Assembly (NCBI GenBank): GCA_022575985.1
Contig: JAKSXM010000040.1
Location: 14,712,001-14,776,000 of the forward strand
Length of the DNA stretch: 64,000 nt
Direction of reading: 5' to 3'
DNA from: Anagrus nilaparvatae
Lineage: Eukaryota; Arthropoda; Insecta; Hymenoptera; Mymaridae
A program made the translations under genes and the position numbers. Within the stretch, counting starts at the first letter, position 1. Every line of letters begins with the position of its first letter. Below are positions 14,001 to 20,000 of this stretch, piece after piece. A model generated the notes under the pieces. The model was not told the origin of the DNA and did not search any database. It saw only the letters and a program-made list of their open reading frames with translations.

Positions 14001-17000
14001 TGAATTTGCAAATTAAATCGTGTTCCACTATTGAAATTCGTGATCAACGACCCCAAAAAATTTATAGGGGAACGAACCTCCTTAGTGGGGAGAATATCAA
14101 CCACAATCCTCTGATTTGACTGGAGTAAAAAAATATTATTAAATTCTTATAAGTTACTCCTACAATTTTTAATTTATTTCGTTGCTTGTTACTTATTACT
14201 AAAATAATAATAAACTTATTTTAATAAAATATATGTCGTAAAGAAATATAATCCTTAGAATCCAAAAATGTATTCCATAATGCATACGGTTTAATATCAG
14301 CTAAATCTCTTACATTAACTAGACACTCATCATCTGATTGTCCAACCTTATAAGCATTTAAAGCTTCTTCAAGATATTCTGAGTACCATTTTTTACAATG
14401 CAACAAAACTTCATCCTCTATTAAAAAGATGTTTTTTATTTCCCCAAATGTAGGCATAGATGATTCTGCATGCAATTCGATGGCAACAAATAGATCTATT
14501 TTGTATTTAACACTATACACATTAATTTTATCGGTTTGCCCAACATTATCGTCCATTTGAAAACCAGAATTTAGAAACATCTGGGAAAGTATTAAATCAC
14601 TAACTTTTAGATTAATTAATGAATAATTTGTTAGTTTTTCTCTCAGTGGGTTTTTTTTTGTGCCCCAAATCGCGCACTGGCTAATCTGCGATTGATTGAT
14701 CATTGATTTTGGAATATTTCTGAAATTTTTGCAAATCTTAGCGTAATTTTGGAAGAGCTGGTGCTTGTCTTCAAACTTGAAGCAAGAATAAACGTTTACT
14801 GGGCCAAATTTTTCTATGGTATCTCCCAAATGCATTAAATGGTCTAATTTATTAATTTTCTTTGCCTCAGGAAACAAAATATTGAAATCATTGAAATGCG
14901 TTATTAATAAAGCTCTAAGGTATGAAAGAACTGAAGGTGAAATTTTGGGAGCCATTATAATTTCAACAATTTTATTTAAGTCCAAAAGATACTGTAGGTA
15001 AATATTATCATGATCAATTTTATCAAATAATATAAATGGCAAAATTCTGAGCAAACACCAACACTGTACTTCTTTTTGCTGCAGTTTGTGCTCACTATTC
15101 ACATTTTTAAGGCCTGGTAAATCGAAAAAAGGTGAAGGCTTGTTGCTTCTTTCAGGTCCACCGATTGAAAAAATTTTTAAGCGATAGTTTATTGTATCTA
15201 CATCAATACATTTTTTTTTTAGCACAAAATATGCCACTGTCAACTTAATAACGTAAGGTACCCAACCCTCAAATAAATCATGAAGCACATCAAACGCTTC
15301 ATTGGAACAACTATGGAAATGTTGTAATTGATTTAAGATACAAGGTTCCTTAACTCCAGTCCTGGTAGTGGCATCTTTGTCAAGTTCTATTTCTTGAAGC
15401 TGTTCCTCAAGAATCTCTTTTGTTCTTTTTTCTGCACGAAAATAGCACCTTTTCTGAAGTTCATTTCGAGTTATCATGCACACTCTACAAAAAAGGTTAG
15501 CTGATGGTCCCAGAAAACCCAGTAATGGATTAGCAGCTGCAGTATCAGCAGTTACCTTTGCAAGAGTTGCACGGAGCACATAAGGCATATTATTGATTTG
15601 CAAAGTGTATCCTTTATCACTTTCCAGTGTCTGCAATTCTCGTACAAACGGTTCCAAAATATCATTGATTTTATGTTTACGAACTGTCTGATCAAGACAT
15701 AAAGCCAGAACATGGACGTTTCCATTCAAGTTATTTAAGTGGGGGGGGGTAAATTTAGAATACTGAAATAAAACGCACCAATCTTATGATCTTTAGCTTT
15801 GTTTCTAAGGGCGTTGTAACCAACGAATTCATCAAAATATAGTTGAATCCGTAATGCTTCAGGATATTTTTTAAAAAATGTATGGTTTTTAAAAGCTTCT
15901 CCGTCCTCATAAGTTCGCAAAAATTTATCTTCCGATTGATTGGAATTAATTTCTATGTGCTCCATAACTTCTTCATTGGATAATATAAGTTCCAAGGTTT
16001 TAGTTATTGGTACATACATATACTCGTCATTATCTACTCCAAGAAATTTAGATGTTGATTGAATGTATGTGTGATTCTTTTGCAGTAATTGTATCTGCCT
16101 TCGAATAGTCGAGTATTTAGAAAAAGATTCATCAAAAGTAAATTGCTCAATAAACAAACTTGAATCTGGTCTTTCAAATCCTGAATGATCAAAATACTCC
16201 ACAGTTTTTAATTGAAATTCTTTTGTTGTTTTGCGCAATATATTTTCCATTTCTATTGCGAAATCCCCTACGGCTGTACCTGTCAGAGCATTACGTAAAC
16301 GTATATTGGCAATTGATTCGGCAATCATATTCTCAAAATTGATTTTGGACGGTATCATTTAATATAACATTTTTTATTAGATTTACTTTCATCATTTGGA
16401 ATTTTTTTTTGTTCATTCGATCCCAAAAGGTTATGAATTTTATTGACATGAGCTTTGAAATCCTTCAAGCTCTTATAATTAGAATTCTGATTATTAATGC
16501 ATTTATTAGTTCTGCAAGGAAAGTAACTACAGCTGGTATTTACACGATGTACAGATGATCTAAGATGTTTTTCTAATTCATCAAAATTTTCAAACTTATT
16601 GTCACAGAAACAACATAGTAGTTTAAAATCATAATCCATGTTGATTACTTGTGATTTACTAAACGTATTTTTTTTCTAAAATTTAATTAGCCTATAACAA
16701 GGTACTGTCTATTATAAATGTTTAATAATGCTTAATACTAAAATCTTATTTTTATTAAGAAAACTATGCGTAAAATTACACTTGTATACTATAATATAAT
16801 TTTTCTTCTTTTGGTAGAATGATGCTTACTATTATTATTGTTGATGCTTTTGCTAAATACTTCTTGTGAATCATGAACAGAAAAATTTGTTCCTGGATTT
16901 ACGAATTTCAAATTTTCAATTAAAATCCTAAAATGACAAAAATAATAAAACTTAATATATGTGTAAGGTAAAAATGCAATAAAGTCGCAATAAAGGGTTA

Positions 17001-20000
17001 AAAGTTTTCATTTGTTATTAACATGGAACATGTTTAATGGATGGGATATTTAAAAAAGTCATACTCTGTTTTAAATATTGATGTTTTCAGGAGGGGGGGG
17101 GGTTGAAAATTGACTTATAGGGGGGGGGGGGTTAATTAAGATAAGAACATAGATAAGAACAAGAACTTAGAATACTTTACGTTTATGGACATAGAATAAT
17201 TTATATTTCGAGATTTAATGTAATTTCGGTTTTATGACTTATAATAATTAGAGATTATACATTCAAGCTGTTATGAAGATGTTCCATGATCGTTGGTTGT
17301 GTGAAAACACGAACCATTTTTTTTTTTGTATTAATGGATTATTTAGCATTTTGAACATCACCAACTGTTATTAAACTTGATACTATTAATGCAAAAAATA
17401 AATCATAAAAATAATTGTCTCTTAAATGATCATAAACAAATAACGGTAATGAAGAGATTTCGAAGTCAAAATTAAATTATTCGTAGCAATGAGTTTTAAG
17501 TAAATTCAAAAATTAAAATCATAATTAATAGCATTGTACGTAAACCTGTGACGAGAGCAAGGCGAGGCGAGTACCACATAAATTTTACTGAGAACGATAA
17601 CAAGAGACGTTTAATCTCGCCTTATCTTGTTCTTGTTCAAGAATCCCTTATTTCTAAAGGAGGCACTATCTTAAATAATTCAAAATTAAACATTTTTTTC
17701 CACAGTCAGTTTTCAAAAATTTTTTTATTATATGTCGAAGGTCTAGAACTTGGTCTAGAATTAATGACGCACTAAAATTAAAAGCTGCTTTAAATTATTT
17801 TGAAAATTATGATAGCAAAAAATAAAATGTGTTTATAAATGATCACTTGCTAATACAAAAAAAAAATTTGTTGACAAAGCATGAATACGGACGTATTGAT
17901 GCTTTGTAAATCTTCCATTGTGGTAAATACACGGCCAGGCTGCTTTGCTTGAAATTTTTTTGTTGCTTGAAATTTCAAGCAAAGCAGCCTGGCCGTGTAT
18001 GTAAAGAATAAGAATTATTATCTTAGATTAATGTGATTAACTGAAAACGCAAAATATATTTACATATTAGTTTTTATCTGAAAAAAATGTGTTCTATTTT
18101 ACTCGTTTTATTTTTTAAATAAATTATTTTTTAAATTAGGTTTAGTGTTAGGTTATTTACAAATCTTTATTATCTACTTAATGAGGTTTATTTAGCAAAT
18201 TTATTGAAAAGAAACTATATTACAAAAAAAAGTATTATGCAATGTAAAAAAACGTAAATAAAATAATGAGCTTTTTGGTTATGTTACTTTTTTTTAATTA
18301 AATTTACGAAAATAAGGTCGATACAGTTTATATGATAAATCGCTGATTTATAACTAAAAATGTATAAATTTACTTTTAAGCATTAATAAAGCCTTTAAAC
18401 TTTAATAAATGACTAGGAAAATGATTTAAGTGATATCTGAACCTGGCTTACATTCTATATTTCTCGTGGTGGATTCATAAAAGTATCTCGGGGTGGCAAA
18501 ATAGTCTCATGAGTTTTTTGTAGAAAAATTGTAAAATAAATTTTAAAAATAGAAAAAAACAGTAAATTTTAGAAGCTCAAGGCGGGCGATCGTCTGTACC
18601 ACAACTCTCTGGATCCACCACTGGCTTTATGTAGTTATATTTTAAACAGGTTAAATTTATGAAATTAAGTAATTGCACGCAAATTTAATTTTTGATAATC
18701 TTACTTACGTTTTAATATAGATATTACTTCAGGCTTCAGTTTGATCTCAGTCAAATATTTATACAGAGAATCTGTATTATCGTAAATATCCTAGAATAAA
18801 AAAAAAAAAATAATATATTTAAAATTGTGTGCAAATTAAGAGTCAAATATTTCAGTTTAATTATTTTTTGACAAGTTCTTATTAATCGATTAAAAGAAAA
18901 CATCGTCAGGATACCATGTCACCCTTCAAAAATATAAAGGTTTAAATCAAGGAAAACACCGGAAAACACATAAAAAAAAACGAAAAATCAAAAAATGGAA
19001 AAATGAATATTTTCTCAGGCCACCTACAACTTTGAAACTTGGATAATAACTAAATTGAAATACCAAACACAGTGCAATAAGTATTTTTTAAATTGAAGAC
19101 ATCGACCTTGGAGTTATTTAGAAAAAGCTAAGAACTACCGACATATAGTATGATACTTTTTTTGGTAATAATCTTATTAATAGATTTTTATACTTTCATT
19201 TCAAATGAAACGTTCCAAAATAAACTAAAAATAAAACAAAATAGGATTTTTTATAACAGCATCTTTTTGAGCATATCTGCCCCGCCAAATATTTGTTAAT
19301 GTGTATTATAAGTTTGTAATAAAATAAAAATTTAACCCCGCCCCCCAATCTCCCTCCGTGGAGCATTGTCAAAATCAAAAAAATAAAATAACGAAATCAT
19401 ATTTATGAAACAGCTTTTCCTTGGAGATATCATGAGTGAAAAATCGCTATTTCACCCATTAAAATTAGTACTCTACGTTAGTTTTTCATATATATTCAAA
19501 ATATGTATTACAATTAATATAATATATTAATTATATTATAAGGATATATCTTTACATGTTTTTAAGAGCGTTTATGTTAAAGCAGCGAAAAACAGTGAAA
19601 TAATAAGGAATTTTCTGATTAATTTTGAATAATTTGGTATAATTTAAAAAATAAAAAAATTCCTTAAAAAATGAGATATTTTTATCTTTCAATTTAAAAT
19701 TTCGCTGCTTTAACATAAACGCTCTTAAAAACATGAAAAGATATATTCTGATGTAAAATTTCCCGTGACTTGGCGGGAAATTTGAAATTTGTAAAAAATG
19801 ATCTTTTGAAAGCTGCTGTTTTTTTATCTAGAGCTCCCAAAAAGCAGTGTCCCATCAAAATTGTTTTTTTCCAAAAAATATATGGTTTAAGGAAAATTTT
19901 AAGCCTGGTTAGAAGATTTTTCACTAATAGGCATTTAAGAAATCGACTTTTGAAAAAAAACAGCCTATCTTAGCGATTCCTCGCGCATGCGCTACTCAAA

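Larger units (their letters stand above)
14221..16639 (-). mobile_element. tnp2/CACTA-like DNA transposon coding region, frame-broken
   Basis: Three consecutive minus-strand frames read as one protein of about 800 residues: an N-terminal zinc finger, a tnp2-like catalytic start and a long C-terminal region. Fish, cnidarian and insect proteins of this layout are usually called uncharacterised or EnSpm/CACTA-derived. It lies inside intron 3 of gene A, on the same strand. I could not define its terminal repeats or a CACTA end. Two frame changes separate the pieces, one of them at a nine-base homopolymer (15,741-15,749). Confidence 0.68.
16928..18708. other. Gene A intron 2: repeats and a palindrome
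   Basis: Holds one AACATGTTC-type element (17,021-17,330) and the CACGGCCAGGCTG palindrome at 17,927-18,000. The 75-codon plus-strand frame at 17,548-17,775 resembles nothing known. Confidence 0.45.

Noticed and set aside
16789..16927. Longer terminal exon ending in TAG at 16,789
   Set aside because: Its acceptor at 16,928 breaks the phase with exon 2; the shorter exon 16,830-16,892 joins both neighbours in frame. Kept only as an alternative isoform.
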